The notes below the pieces were generated by a model. That model worked only from the letters and a program-made list of their open reading frames with translations. It was not told the DNA's origin and did no database searches. Below are positions 6,812 through 15,261 of a stretch of 64,000 bases of DNA, one piece after another (the stretch's first letter is position 1; each line of letters opens with the position of its first letter). Position numbers and translations under genes: made by a program. Source of the stretch: Kingella_B sp963529665 (GTDB lineage: Bacteria > Pseudomonadota > Gammaproteobacteria > Burkholderiales > Neisseriaceae); assembly GCA_963529665.1 (NCBI GenBank), contig CAUSAG010000006.1, positions 28,448 to 92,447 on the forward strand. Direction: 5' to 3'.

Positions 6812-7765
6812 ATGTCTAAAAAACCCAAACACGAATTAGAAAACAACAAACTGCAAAAACGCCTGCGCCACGCCGTGGGCGATGCGATTAACGATTTCAA
6901 CATGATTGAAAACGGCGACAAAATCATGGTTTGCCTATCGGGCGGCAAAGACAGCTATGCGCTGCTAGACATCTTGCGCCAGCTGCAAGCATCCGCGCCG
7001 ATTGAATTTGAGCTTATCGCGGTTAATCTGGACCAAAAACAACCTGGCTTTCCCGAACACGTTTTGCCCGAATACCTGAGCAGCATTGGCGTGCCGTTTA
7101 AGATTGTGGAAGAAGACACCTATTCCACCGTTAAACGCGTGTTAGACGAAGGCAAAACCACTTGCTCGCTGTGCAGCCGCTTGCGCCGCGGCATTTTGTA
7201 CCGCACGGCAAAAGAGCTGGGCTGCACCAAAATCGCGCTGGGGCATCATCGCGACGACATTATCGCAACGATGTTTTTAAATATGTTTTACGGCGGCAAA
7301 CTCAAAGCCATGCCGCCCAAATTGGTGTCCGACAACGGCGAACACATCGTTATCCGCCCGCTGGCATATGTGAAAGAGAAAGATTTGATTAAATACGCCG
7401 AGTTAAAACAATTCCCCATCATCCCATGCAATCTATGCGGCTCGCAGCCCAATTTGCAGCGCCAAGTCATCGGCGATATGTTGAAAGATTGGGATAAACG
7501 CTTCCCCGGCCGCATTGAAAGCATGTTTTCCGCGCTGCAAAACGTGGTGCCATCGCATTTGGCGGATACCGATTTGTTTGACTTTGCGGGCTTGGAACGC
7601 GGGCAGGCGCTGAAACACGGCGGTGATTTGGCGTTTGACAGCGAAACCGTATCGTTTACCGCCCCGCGCGATGAAGACGACGGGCAGCCTGAAAAGCCTG
7701 CGCGCAAGGTGATTAACATTTTGGGGAACAAGCCCAAGGCGGGGTGTGGCATTCAGGTGGAATAA
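6812..7765 (+). CDS. ttcA: tRNA 2-thiocytidine synthetase TtcA
   Basis: 317 residues. The PP-loop ATPase motif SGGKDS is at 43-48, followed by the two Cys pairs that hold the [4Fe-4S] cluster: CSLC at 118-121 and CNLC at 206-209. This is the TtcA layout; the enzyme thiolates cytidine 32 of several tRNAs using ATP and sulfur from a cysteine desulfurase. The C-terminus contains a DUS-encoded GQPEK stretch and ends GNKPKAGCGIQVE. Complete, single-gene unit, followed by a DUS-pair terminator. Confidence 0.95.
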   Translation: MSKKPKHELENNKLQKRLRHAVGDAINDFNMIENGDKIMVCLSGGKDSYALLDILRQLQASAPIEFELIAVNLDQKQPGFPEHVLPEYLSSIGVPFKIVEEDTYSTVKRVLDEGKTTCSLCSRLRRGILYRTAKELGCTKIALGHHRDDIIATMFLNMFYGGKLKAMPPKLVSDNGEHIVIRPLAYVKEKDLIKYAELKQFPIIPCNLCGSQPNLQRQVIGDMLKDWDKRFPGRIESMFSALQNVVPSHLADTDLFDFAGLERGQALKHGGDLAFDSETVSFTAPRDEDDGQPEKPARKVINILGNKPKAGCGIQVE

Positions 7766-7777
7766 TGGCTATGCAAA

Positions 7778-7817
7778 AGGCAGCCTGAAAACGGGAAAAA
7801 CCATTTTCAGGCTGCCT
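7778..7817 (+). terminator. DUS inverted pair after ttcA
   Basis: AGGCAGCCTGAAAA and TTTTCAGGCTGCCT face each other with a 12-base loop, 12 bases after the ttcA stop. Confidence 0.75.
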
Positions 7818-7876
7818 ATTTGCCATGCGAGGTCTATAATAATCAAATCTTTAACCGCAGCAGAAAGGACTCTGCC

Positions 7877-8467
7877 ATGAAAACTTTGGTCAATGTTTTC
7901 CACCCCAAATTGGAACAATCCACCGTAAACCGCCTGTGGGCAGAGCGGCTGGAAGGGCTGCCCGATGTAACCGTGCGCCGTGTGTACAGCCTGTATCCAG
8001 ATGGCAAAATTGACGTTGCCGCCGAGCAAACCACGCTGTTGGCGCACGACCGCTTGGTGTTCCAGCATCCGTTTTTCTGGTATTCCGTGCCGCCTCTGAT
8101 GAAACAATGGTTTGACGACGTGCTGACCTACAACTGGGCATACGGCCCGCAGGGCAAAGCGTTGGCGGGCAAAGAATGGGTGTCGTCCGTTTCCACGGGC
8201 GGGCCGGCGGATTCGTATCAGGCGGGTGGCTACAACAGCTATTCCATGAGCGAATTTTTGAAACCGCTGCAACAAACCGCCAACCTTATCCAAACCAAAT
8301 TCTTGCCGCCGTTTATTTTCCACGGCGCGGTGGGCGCAAGCGAAGCCGCCGTCCGGCAGTCTGCCGACAACATGGTGGCGCATATTCTAGACCCGCTGCT
8401 GGACCCGCAGAAAAAACTCGCCGCGCTGCTGGCGAAAATGCAGGAAGACGGCGTTACGCTGGAATAA
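7877..8467 (+). CDS. NAD(P)H-dependent oxidoreductase, flavodoxin-like fold (Flavodoxin_2)
   Basis: 196 residues from ATG 7877 (AGAAAGGA upstream). The start MKTLVNVFHPKLEQSTVNRLWAE is the first strand and FMN loop of the flavodoxin_2 family (MdaB/KefF/YwrO type). FQHPFFWYSVPPLMKQWFDDVLTYNWAYG is the characteristic mid-protein segment, and GPADSYQAGGYNS follows the SVSTGG loop. Such enzymes reduce quinones or other electrophiles with NAD(P)H using FMN; some regulate K+ efflux channels, but no Kef gene is next to it. A TATAAT box is at 7835-7840. Stand-alone gene with its own terminator. Confidence 0.8.
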   Translation: MKTLVNVFHPKLEQSTVNRLWAERLEGLPDVTVRRVYSLYPDGKIDVAAEQTTLLAHDRLVFQHPFFWYSVPPLMKQWFDDVLTYNWAYGPQGKALAGKEWVSSVSTGGPADSYQAGGYNSYSMSEFLKPLQQTANLIQTKFLPPFIFHGAVGASEAAVRQSADNMVAHILDPLLDPQKKLAALLAKMQEDGVTLE

Positions 8468-8479
8468 TCGCCATATAAT

Positions 8480-8523
8480 AAGGCAGCCTGAAAACGCATT
8501 TATCCGTTTTTCAGGCTGCCTTT
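8480..8523 (+). terminator. DUS inverted pair with T-run
   Basis: AAGGCAGCCTGAAAACG facing CGTTTTTCAGGCTGCCTTT, 12 bases after the oxidoreductase stop. Confidence 0.8.
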
Positions 8524-8653
8524 ATTCTTGCCCAATGCTTTCCTTATTCTCAAAATAAACTTTCTTTATGGCGAATTTATTTGCTCATTTTTCTATGCTA
8601 TGATTGCTGCGCGTTAAACGCATAAATATAAATAACTACATAGGAGAAATATC

Positions 8654-10207
8654 ATGAAACGCATTAGCCAATTATTGCTTATCCCCGCCAGCGCCGCCGT
8701 CGTGTTTTGGGCGGGGCAATCTTTGCGTATGCCCCATTCTGCCGTCGCCCACGCCGAAAGCCTAGCCGAGCGCATCAACAAACTGCCCGACCCGCAAGGC
8801 AAAACCCTGCCGCCGCTGCCCAAGCGTCCCACACTGATTAAATTCTGGGCGAGCTGGTGTCCGCTGTGTTTGAGCGAGTTGGAACAAACCGAATCTTGGA
8901 CGCAAGACAAACACTTTGCCAGTGCCAATTTAATCACCATCGCATCACCAGGCTATCTCAACGAAAAACCCGCCGCCGATTTCTCGCAATGGTATCGCGG
9001 GCTGGAATATCCCAAATTGCCCGTGCGCATCAACGATGGCGGCGCAATCGCCAAAGAATTAGGCGTGCGCGTGTATCCTTCTTGGGTATTGCTGGGCGCA
9101 AACGGCGATGTGCAACGCATCGTTAAAGGCAGCCTGAACGAAGCCCAAGCGCTTGCGCTGCTGCAAAATCCGCAAGCCGAATTGTCGGCATACACCAAAC
9201 CGTTTTACAAATCCGATTCCGCTTCCGCGCAGAAAGGAAAACCGATGAACATCAAAACCATTTACCTGGCAGGCGGCTGCTTCTGGGGCTTAGAAGCCTA
9301 TTTCCAACGCATTAAAGGCGTAACCGACGCCGTTTCGGGCTATGCCAACGGCAAAACCGCCAACCCCAGCTACGAAGACGTTTCCCACCGCCACACAGGG
9401 CACGCCGAAACCGTGAAAGTGAGCTACGATGCCGACCAGCTCAGCTTAGACGACATCTTGCGTTATTACTTCCGCGTTATCGATCCCACCAGCCTGAACA
9501 AACAAGGCAACGACCGCGGCGAGCAATACCGCACTGGCGTTTACACCACCGATGCCGCCGAGCAAAAAATCGTTGCCGCCGCCATCGCCCGCGAGCAGAA
9601 AAAATACACCGCGCCGATTGTGGTGGAAAACGTGCCGCTGAAAAACTTCTATCTTGCCGAGGAATATCATCAAGATTATCTGATTAAAAACCCGAACGGC
9701 TATTGCCATATTGATGTTTCGCTGGCAGACAAACCGCTGGAAGGCAAAGAAGCCGTTTCAGGCAGCCTGAAAACCAAGCCCAGCGATGCCGAATTGCGCC
9801 AAAAACTCACCGCCGAGCAATACCGCATCACCCAGCAAGCGGGCACGGAACGCGCGTTCAGCCACGAATACGACAATTTGTTTGACAAAGGGATTTATGT
9901 GGACGTGGTGGACGGCACACCGCTGTTTGCTTCCACCGATAAATTCCAATCAGGCTGCGGCTGGCCCAGCTTCACGCGCCCGATTGTCGGCGATGCCGTT
10001 ACCGAGCGCGAGGATACGTCGTTTAACATGATTCGCACCGAAGTGCGCAGCAGCCACGCCGATTCCCATCTGGGACACGTGTTCAACGACGGCCCGAAAG
10101 ACAAAGGCGGCTTGCGCTATTGCATCAACGGCGCATCGCTGCGGTTTGTGCCGTTGGAGCAAATGGACGCGCAAGGCTATGGCGCGTGGAAGGATAAAGT
10201 GAAATAA
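8654..10207 (+). CDS. msrAB: trimodular thioredoxin-MsrA-MsrB methionine sulfoxide reductase (PilB type)
   Basis: 517 residues in three modules. An N-terminal signal anchor (about 1-22) precedes a thioredoxin-like domain with WCPLC (68-72). MsrA follows with GCFWG (Cys209 nucleophile) and Cys351 near its end. MsrB has the CGWPSF motif (Cys435) and RYCING (catalytic Cys490). This fusion is typical of Neisseriaceae and repairs methionine-S- and R-sulfoxides in the periplasm using electrons from the inner membrane via the thioredoxin module. The MsrA-MsrB junction (SGSLK, 369-373) is encoded by a DUS. AGGAG precedes the ATG. Complete. Confidence 0.95.
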   Translation: MKRISQLLLIPASAAVVFWAGQSLRMPHSAVAHAESLAERINKLPDPQGKTLPPLPKRPTLIKFWASWCPLCLSELEQTESWTQDKHFASANLITIASPGYLNEKPAADFSQWYRGLEYPKLPVRINDGGAIAKELGVRVYPSWVLLGANGDVQRIVKGSLNEAQALALLQNPQAELSAYTKPFYKSDSASAQKGKPMNIKTIYLAGGCFWGLEAYFQRIKGVTDAVSGYANGKTANPSYEDVSHRHTGHAETVKVSYDADQLSLDDILRYYFRVIDPTSLNKQGNDRGEQYRTGVYTTDAAEQKIVAAAIAREQKKYTAPIVVENVPLKNFYLAEEYHQDYLIKNPNGYCHIDVSLADKPLEGKEAVSGSLKTKPSDAELRQKLTAEQYRITQQAGTERAFSHEYDNLFDKGIYVDVVDGTPLFASTDKFQSGCGWPSFTRPIVGDAVTEREDTSFNMIRTEVRSSHADSHLGHVFNDGPKDKGGLRYCINGASLRFVPLEQMDAQGYGAWKDKVK

Positions 10208-10225
10208 CGGATTTTTTTCCAGCGC

Positions 10226-10245
10226 AGGGCTTGCGAGCAAGCCCT
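10226..10245 (+). terminator. 9-bp perfect hairpin after msrAB
   Basis: AGGGCTTGC and GCAAGCCCT pair around a two-base loop 19 bases past the stop. There is no T-run after it, so termination strength is uncertain. Confidence 0.4.
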
Positions 10246-10312
10246 AGAAACGCGGGGCAACGATTTCAGGCTGCTGAACGTTGCGCCCGCGTTTTTGCCT
10301 TGTTGGGGGCAG

Positions 10313-10348
10313 ACTGCGCAGCGTAGTGAAGTTGCGAAGCTAAAACCA
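10313..10348 (+). repeat. promoter-region repeat, copy 1
   Basis: A segment containing GCGTAGTGAAGTTGCGAAGC recurs with about four changes at 10843-10879. Both copies stand about 100 bases before a small gene and are followed by CAGCAAA and a -10-like box. Confidence 0.6.
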
Positions 10349-10388
10349 GCATCGCCCCAGCAAATTCGTTGCCTTCGCAATTTGCCGT

Positions 10389-10394
10389 TATAAT
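10389..10394 (+). promoter_or_regulatory. -10 box (TATAAT) of the small lipoprotein gene
   Basis: GTTATAATCC lies 59 bases before the start codon, shortly after repeat copy 1; the equivalent spot before yidB reads GTTACAATCG. Confidence 0.45.
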
Positions 10395-10452
10395 CCCCAC
10401 CACACGGTTCGCGCCGTGTGTTTTCATTATCCAACCGAAAGGAAATCTGAAT

Positions 10453-10677
10453 ATGAAAAAAACATTTGCATTCGCCTTTATCGCCATCGCTCTAACCGCC
10501 TGTTCCAGCACTTGGCACGGTGTGAAAGAAGACACCGCCACCACAGTAGAAAAAGTGGACAACGGCATTGAACACGGCTGGGACAAAACCCAATCTGCCG
10601 TGAAAAAAGGCGGCAACGCAGTCGGGCGCGGCATCTCCCATGTGGGCGAGAAAATTGAAAACGCCACCGCGCAATAA
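10453..10677 (+). CDS. small entericidin-like lipoprotein
   Basis: 74 residues from ATG 10453 (GAAAGGAAA upstream). MKKTFAFAFIAIALTACSST is a lipoprotein signal peptide with lipobox LTAC, so the mature protein begins at Cys17. The remainder is short, helical and Lys/Gly rich (KKGGNAVGRGISHVGEKIENATAQ), like the EcnA/EcnB family of small bacterial lipoproteins. Its function is unknown here; entericidins elsewhere form a toxin/antidote pair, but only one such gene is present. Own promoter and strong terminator. Confidence 0.7.
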   Translation: MKKTFAFAFIAIALTACSSTWHGVKEDTATTVEKVDNGIEHGWDKTQSAVKKGGNAVGRGISHVGEKIENATAQ

Positions 10678-10682
10678 TCATT

Positions 10683-10721
10683 AAGGCAGCCTGAAACCCC
10701 ATTTTCAGGCTGCTTTTTTTT
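10683..10721 (+). terminator. DUS inverted pair followed by eight T
   Basis: AAGGCAGCCTGAAA faces TTTTCAGGCTGC followed by TTTTTTTT, the most classical rho-independent terminator in the window. Confidence 0.9.
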
Positions 10722-10738
10722 ATATTGCGGAAATCATC

Positions 10739-10858
10739 ATGCCCCATTCATCCCACTACGCCGCACAACTGCGCCAAGCCATCGCCGCCAATCCGCAAGG
10801 CTTGGTGGATGAATTTTTGGTGCGGGCAAACCATGCTGAGGCAGCCTGCGTAGCGTAG
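10739..10858 (+). CDS. 39-codon ORF, possible gene remnant
   Basis: ATG 10739 opens a frame (MPHSSHYAAQLRQAIAANPQ...) that looks like the start of a normal helical protein for about 30 residues. It then runs into a DUS fragment and the promoter repeat (10843-10879), where it stops. The abrupt change suggests the 5' end of a gene whose remainder was replaced when the repeat/promoter module arrived. There is no convincing ribosome binding site. No family recognised. Confidence 0.3.
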   Translation: MPHSSHYAAQLRQAIAANPQGLVDEFLVRANHAEAACVA

Positions 10859-10879
10859 TGGAGTTGCGAAGCTAAAATC
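10843..10879 (+). repeat. promoter-region repeat, copy 2
   Basis: Second copy of the segment at 10313-10348 (GCGTAGTGGAGTTGCGAAGC here). It is preceded by a DUS core and followed, about 30 bases on, by the yidB -10 box at 10911-10916. Confidence 0.6.
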
Positions 10880-10953
10880 ATTCTCCACTAGACAAACCCA
10901 GCAAACCCGTTACAATCGCGCCCCTTGTTCAACCACATATCTAAGGAAAAATC

Positions 10954-11364
10954 ATGAGCTTACTAGACAACGTTATCAGCGCAGCAACTTCCGCCATGAG
11001 CGGCAGCGGCGAGCAAGGCAAGGCAGTAGAACTCGTTACCCAATTGGTGCAACAAAACGGCGGCAACGTGGGCGATTTGCTGAGCAAATTGCAACAAGGC
11101 GGCTTGGGCGATGCGCTGCAAAGCTGGATTGGCACGGGCAGCAACGCCAGCGTGGATGCCGCGCAAATCCAAAACGCGCTCGGCGGCAGCCTGTCCAACG
11201 CCGCCGCTAAAGTGGGCTTGGATACCGGCAGCGCAAGCAATCTGCTGGCGCAATATCTGCCCAACATCATCAACGCCATCACGCCCAACGGCAACGCTGC
11301 CGATGCCAACGGCTTTGGTTTGGACGACATCGCTCGCATTGTGATGCAGAAATTTTTGAAATAA
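10954..11364 (+). CDS. yidB: YidB family protein (DUF937)
   Basis: 136 residues: MSLLDNVISAATSAM... then LVQQNGGNVGDLLSKLQQGGLGDALQSWIGTGSN, the hallmark of the YidB/DUF937 family, and a C-terminal LLAQYLPNIINAITPNG helix. No signal peptide. The function of YidB is not established; the fold is all-helical. Start supported by TAAGGAAA upstream. Single gene, convergent with trpD; it shares a duplicated promoter module with the preceding lipoprotein gene, so the two may be co-regulated. Confidence 0.85.
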   Translation: MSLLDNVISAATSAMSGSGEQGKAVELVTQLVQQNGGNVGDLLSKLQQGGLGDALQSWIGTGSNASVDAAQIQNALGGSLSNAAAKVGLDTGSASNLLAQYLPNIINAITPNGNAADANGFGLDDIARIVMQKFLK

Positions 11365-11374
11365 GTCTAAGCGT

Positions 11375-11545
11375 TTTCAGGCTGCCTAATCTGCAATGGA
11401 TGGACAGCCTGAAAAGTATTTTGGCTGTTGTTTCAGGCTGCCTTATTGTTCTCAAAAGGCAGCCTGAAAAACGTTTGCCGAGCAGTTTTCAGGCTGCCTA
11501 TTGTTCCCCCCAAAAAGGTAGCCTGAAAACCATCCATCAAACCAA
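11375..11545. repeat. cluster of six DUS between convergent yidB and trpD
   Basis: Alternating orientations of the DUS (one with a TAGCC change) fill this gap and can form several alternative hairpins, serving as a bidirectional terminator. Confidence 0.7.
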
Positions 11546-11553
11546 CCGCGCCA

Positions 11554-12582
11554 CTACTTCGCTTGGCTTTGCGCCACAAATTCCGCCTGCTTCGCTGCCG
11601 CCTTGCCGCTGTCCAACGCCTCGCACGCGCGCGCCAAGCCCTCTGCCAAACTGCCCGCCACATTGCCGGCATACAAACACGCCGCCGCGTTCAGCAACAC
11701 AATATCCCGCGCCGCGCCCCGCGCTTCGCCGCGCAACACCGCGTTCATCATCGCCAGCGAATCCGCCGCGTTTTCCACTTTCAAGCTGCCCAAATCGGCG
11801 TAAACAGGCAAGCCGAATTCTTCGGGGTGGATGTCGTATTCGCGCACCGCGCCGTCTTTCAGCTCGGCAATGCGGGTGCAGCCTGAAACCGTGATTTCAT
11901 CCAAGCCATCGCTGCCATGCACCACCAAAGCATGCTGAGAACCAAGCTGTTGAAACACACGCGACAAAATGCCGCATAAATCAATGTGAAACACGCCAAT
12001 CAGCTGATTGACCGCGCCTGCGGGATTGGTGATCGGCCCTAAGATATTGAAAATGGTGCGAAAACCCAACGCCTTGCGCACAGGCGCAACATAGCGCATC
12101 GCCGAATGATGGTTGGGCGCAAACATAAAACCAATGCCGCATTGTGCGATGGATTGCGCCACTTGCTCGGGCGATTGCTGCAAATTCATGCCCATCGCTT
12201 CCAGCACATCCGCCGCGCCACTAGACGACGACACCGAGCGGTTGCCATGCTTCGCCACTTTCGCGCCTGCCGCCGCCGCCACAAACATAGCGGTGGTGGA
12301 AATGTTAAACGTTTTCGCGCCATCGCCGCCTGTGCCAACAATATCCACCAATTCTTTGGCATAGGGCGTGTTCACTTTGGTGGCAAATTCGTGCATCACG
12401 CTGGCGGCGGCGGCGATTTCGGACACGGTTTCCACCTTAATCCGCAGCCCCGTCAAAATGCCTGCAATCTGCTCGGGCAACACTTCGCCGCGCATGATTT
12501 GGCGCATCAAATCGGTCATCTCGTCATAAAACAGCTCGTTATTGTCAATCAAACGGGCAAGGGCTTGCTGTGGAGTAATCAT
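11554..12582 (-). CDS. trpD: anthranilate phosphoribosyltransferase
   Basis: 342 residues from ATG 12582, with AAAGGAAAAA upstream. MITPQQALARLIDNNELFYDEM is the N-terminal helical domain; VDIVGTGGDGAKTFNISTTAMFVAAAAG carries the PRPP-binding GTGGD motif, KHGNRSVSSSSGAADVLE the anthranilate/PRPP site, and NILGPITNPAGA the hinge segment. It joins anthranilate to PRPP in tryptophan synthesis. It stands alone here; trpF is about 20 kb away, the scattered arrangement usual in Neisseriaceae. The C-terminal tail (VAQSQAK) runs close to the DUS cluster. Confidence 0.95.
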   Translation of the reverse strand: MITPQQALARLIDNNELFYDEMTDLMRQIMRGEVLPEQIAGILTGLRIKVETVSEIAAAASVMHEFATKVNTPYAKELVDIVGTGGDGAKTFNISTTAMFVAAAAGAKVAKHGNRSVSSSSGAADVLEAMGMNLQQSPEQVAQSIAQCGIGFMFAPNHHSAMRYVAPVRKALGFRTIFNILGPITNPAGAVNQLIGVFHIDLCGILSRVFQQLGSQHALVVHGSDGLDEITVSGCTRIAELKDGAVREYDIHPEEFGLPVYADLGSLKVENAADSLAMMNAVLRGEARGAARDIVLLNAAACLYAGNVAGSLAEGLARACEALDSGKAAAKQAEFVAQSQAK

Positions 12583-12737
12583 GTTTTTCCTTTGTAAACA
12601 AATGGTTTGAAAAATGGGCAACAACGCGCCATGCTTGGCGGCAGCCTGAAAACCGCTTTTGGGTAAACGCCTATGCGCCCAGCCTTTTCAGGCTGCCTAT
12701 GGAAGCCGATTTTAACAAAATTTAACCCGACTGCGTG

Positions 12738-12746
12738 TGCTATACT
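12738..12746 (+). promoter_or_regulatory. extended -10 promoter element of rluD
   Basis: TGCTATACT, an extended -10 (TGn + TATACT), lies about 30 bases before the rluD start. Confidence 0.45.
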
Positions 12747-12776
12747 TCGCCCCATTTTTTGAGCCCAATAAACACC

Positions 12777-13889
12777 ATGACCGATTTCATCCCCAATATA
12801 GACGAAGACAGCGATTTCGCTGCCGAAGCCCCCGCCGCCGAACCATTGCGCTTAACCGTGCCCATTGATTTAGCAGGGCTGCGCCTTGATGTCGCGCTTG
12901 CCAAAATGCTGCCCGATTATTCGCGCAGCCGCATCGCAGGTTGGATAAAAGACGGCGAAGTGTTGTGCAACGACGCGCCCGCTTCGCCCAAAACCAAGCT
13001 CATCGGCGGCGAAGATTTGGTAGTGAACATCCAGCCCAGCCACGAAACGCAAGCCTTCACGCCCGAAGCGATGCCGCTGGACATTATTTATGAAGACGAC
13101 AGCGTGATCGTGCTCAACAAACCTGCGGGCTTGGTGGTGCATCCTGCGGCGGGCAACTGGACGGGCACGCTGCTCAACGGGCTGCTCGCCCACGCGCCCG
13201 AGTTGTCGCAAGTGCCCCGCGCGGGCATTGTGCATCGCTTGGATAAAGACACCAGCGGCTTGATGGTGGTTGCCAAAACGCTGCCCGCGCAAAACCATTT
13301 GGTGCAACAGTTGCAAAGCCGCAGCGTGAAGCGCATTTATCGCGCCATTGCCGATGGCATTGTGCCGTTTGATGGCAAAATTGAAACCCAAATCGGGCGC
13401 GACCCGCATAATCGCCTGAAAATGGCGGTGGTGAAATTTGGCGGCAAAGAAGCGATTACCCACGTTAAAGTTTTGGAACGTTATCAAGCGCATAGTTATA
13501 TAGAGTGCAGCCTAGAAACGGGGCGCACCCACCAAATCCGCGTGCATCTGCGCGAAGCCCGCCACCCGCTTGCAGGCGATGCGGTTTACGGCAATCCGCG
13601 CCATCCTTGCTCGCCCGAAGTGAAAGCTGAAGTGAAAGCCCTTGCGCGCCAAGCCTTGCACGCCTATCGCCTAACGTTTATCCATCCGAAAACGGGCGAA
13701 ACGCTGTCGTTTGAAGCGCCGATGCCCGATGATATGTATCACTTGCTTTCCGTGCTTCGCCTTGAAAGCGGCATGGATTCGCCGTTGAGCCATCACGAAG
13801 AATGGGCGGAAAAATTTGCCAGCGACGACGATGATGATTGGAACGAAGATGATTACGATGTGGATGTGGTTTATGTGAAGGATTATTAG
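12777..13889 (+). CDS. rluD: 23S rRNA pseudouridine synthase RluD
   Basis: 370 residues from ATG 12777. The N-terminal acidic stretch is followed by an S4 domain (LDVALAKMLPDYSRSRIAGWIKDGEVLCN) and the RluA-family catalytic domain with HRLDKDTSGLMVVAK, which contains the nucleophilic Asp, then GRTHQIRVHL and HPLAGDAVYG. RluD makes pseudouridines 1911, 1915 and 1917 in helix 69 of 23S rRNA. An unusual feature is the C-terminal Asp-rich tail (SDDDDDWNEDDYDVDVVYV), which extends beyond the typical domain end. A TATACT -10 box lies upstream. Confidence 0.93.
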   Translation: MTDFIPNIDEDSDFAAEAPAAEPLRLTVPIDLAGLRLDVALAKMLPDYSRSRIAGWIKDGEVLCNDAPASPKTKLIGGEDLVVNIQPSHETQAFTPEAMPLDIIYEDDSVIVLNKPAGLVVHPAAGNWTGTLLNGLLAHAPELSQVPRAGIVHRLDKDTSGLMVVAKTLPAQNHLVQQLQSRSVKRIYRAIADGIVPFDGKIETQIGRDPHNRLKMAVVKFGGKEAITHVKVLERYQAHSYIECSLETGRTHQIRVHLREARHPLAGDAVYGNPRHPCSPEVKAEVKALARQALHAYRLTFIHPKTGETLSFEAPMPDDMYHLLSVLRLESGMDSPLSHHEEWAEKFASDDDDDWNEDDYDVDVVYVKDY

Positions 13890-14217
13890 GCAGCCTGAAA
13901 AACGACGTGCGTATTGTGTGCTTGTTGTTCAACATTATTTTCAGGCTGCCGCAGATTCGTATCTAAATAAGTGCAACGCCGCGCTGCTCATAATAGGCAG
14001 CCTGAAACCATGTTTTGATGGCACACAACGCACAAAGGCAGCCTGAAACAGCATCCGCCCCATCCCGCGCATTTAATCAAGCCTAGATAAACAGCATTTC
14101 AGGCTGCCCCATCTAATCAACAACACCGCAAACCCCATCCCCCACAATATAGGCAGCCTGAAAACCTGTTTACCCATTTTCAGGCTGCCTTCCCCCAACT
14201 CACAAGCCCAAACCACC
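13887..14217. repeat. DUS-rich spacer between rluD and tsaB
   Basis: About 330 bases without a gene. They hold roughly eight DUS, including two inverted pairs (13887-13951 after rluD and 14151-14190 before tsaB) that can act as terminators. I see no clear promoter or other element. Confidence 0.7.
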
Positions 14218-14886
14218 ATGCCCATCCTAGCCATAGACACCAGCACCCAATACCTCTCCCTCGCCCTGCACGCCCACGGCGAAACCCAGCTCTACCACGC
14301 CGAAGCAGGCAACCACCAATCCGAACACATACTACCGCAAATCCAAGCCCTGTTTGCCCAAGCGCAAATTCAGGCTGCCGACCTATCCGCCATTGTTTAC
14401 GCCCAAGGCGCAGGCGCGTTCACAGGGCTGCGCATCGGCATCGGCATTGCCCAAGGCATCGCCACGCCCTACAACACACCGCTTATCGGCATCCCCTGCC
14501 AAGACGCCGTCGCCTACCAAATCCCCAATCATCCCTGCGTACTCGCCGCCACCGATGCCCGCATGGGTGAAGTGTTCTACGCCTTTTTCAACACCCAAAC
14601 CCACCAACGGCTCAGCGACTACCAAGTCGCCAAACCCAGCGACATCAGGCAGCCTGAAAACATTCCCGCCAGTCAAATCATCGGCATTGGCAATGCCTAC
14701 ACGCTGCCCAATCCGCCGTCCTTCGCAGGCACGCCGCAAATGCCCACCGCCGCCGATTATCTCGCCCTTGCCCAAAGCAAACGCTATCCCGCCACCGCGC
14801 CCGAACACGCCGAATTGTTATACGTCCGCAACAAAATCGCCCTTACCGCCGCCGAGCAACTCGCCCGCAAACAAAGCCCACAATAG
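14218..14886 (+). CDS. tsaB: tRNA threonylcarbamoyladenosine complex subunit TsaB
   Basis: 222 residues. MPILAIDTSTQYLSLALHAHGE is the first ASKHA strand, and AQGAGAFTGLRIGIGIAQGIA is the conserved TsaB/Gcp-like segment. TsaB is the inactive paralogue that scaffolds TsaD and TsaE for t6A37 modification of tRNAs reading ANN codons. Within the gene, a DUS encodes IRQPEN near residue 143. It is the first gene of a run tsaB-yraN-gmhA with short gaps. C-terminal region is somewhat long but in range. Confidence 0.9.
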   Translation: MPILAIDTSTQYLSLALHAHGETQLYHAEAGNHQSEHILPQIQALFAQAQIQAADLSAIVYAQGAGAFTGLRIGIGIAQGIATPYNTPLIGIPCQDAVAYQIPNHPCVLAATDARMGEVFYAFFNTQTHQRLSDYQVAKPSDIRQPENIPASQIIGIGNAYTLPNPPSFAGTPQMPTAADYLALAQSKRYPATAPEHAELLYVRNKIALTAAEQLARKQSPQ

Positions 14887-14899
14887 GCAGCCTGAAAAC

Positions 14900-15244
14900 A
14901 TGAAACTCAACCACCCTCAAGGACAAGCCGCCGAAGACCAAGCCCTCGCCTACCTGCAACAACAAGGCTGCCAACTCATCGAGCGCAACTGGCACTGCAA
15001 GCACGGCGAAATAGACCTCATCATGCTTTCAGGCTGCCTGCTGCTCTTTATTGAAGTAAAATACCGCAAAAACAACCGCTACGGCGGCGCCGCATACAGC
15101 ATCACCCCCAGCAAACTGCGCAAACTCCAAACCACCGCCGAACTCTATTTGCAACAACATCCCCACAACGGCGCCTGCCGCATTGATGCCTTACTCATCG
15201 AAGGCAATCTCCCTCCCCAATGGATACAAAACATCACCGCTTAA
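14900..15244 (+). CDS. yraN: YraN family protein (UPF0102), nuclease-fold
   Basis: 114 residues: MKLNHPQGQAAEDQALAYLQQQGCQLIERNWHCKHGEIDLIM..., with the restriction-endonuclease-like pattern G..AE..A, GEIDLI and IEVKYRKNN seen in the whole UPF0102 family. Function is not firmly known; a role in DNA metabolism is supposed. The start is unusual: the DUS AGGCAGCCTGAAAAC abuts the ATG directly and no separate Shine-Dalgarno is visible. An internal DUS encodes LSGCLLL. The tsaB stop is 13 bases upstream and gmhA follows after 17. Confidence 0.88.
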   Translation: MKLNHPQGQAAEDQALAYLQQQGCQLIERNWHCKHGEIDLIMLSGCLLLFIEVKYRKNNRYGGAAYSITPSKLRKLQTTAELYLQQHPHNGACRIDALLIEGNLPPQWIQNITA

Positions 15245-15261
15245 ACCACAGGAGACCCATC

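Noticed and set aside
13887..14217. Possible CRISPR array made of regularly spaced repeats
   Set aside because: The repeats are 12-base DUS in both orientations with irregular spacing and no cas genes.
14354..14899. Upstream extension of the yraN frame through tsaB
   Set aside because: It is Pro/Lys/Ser-rich shadow sequence of tsaB; the family start at 14900 is clear.
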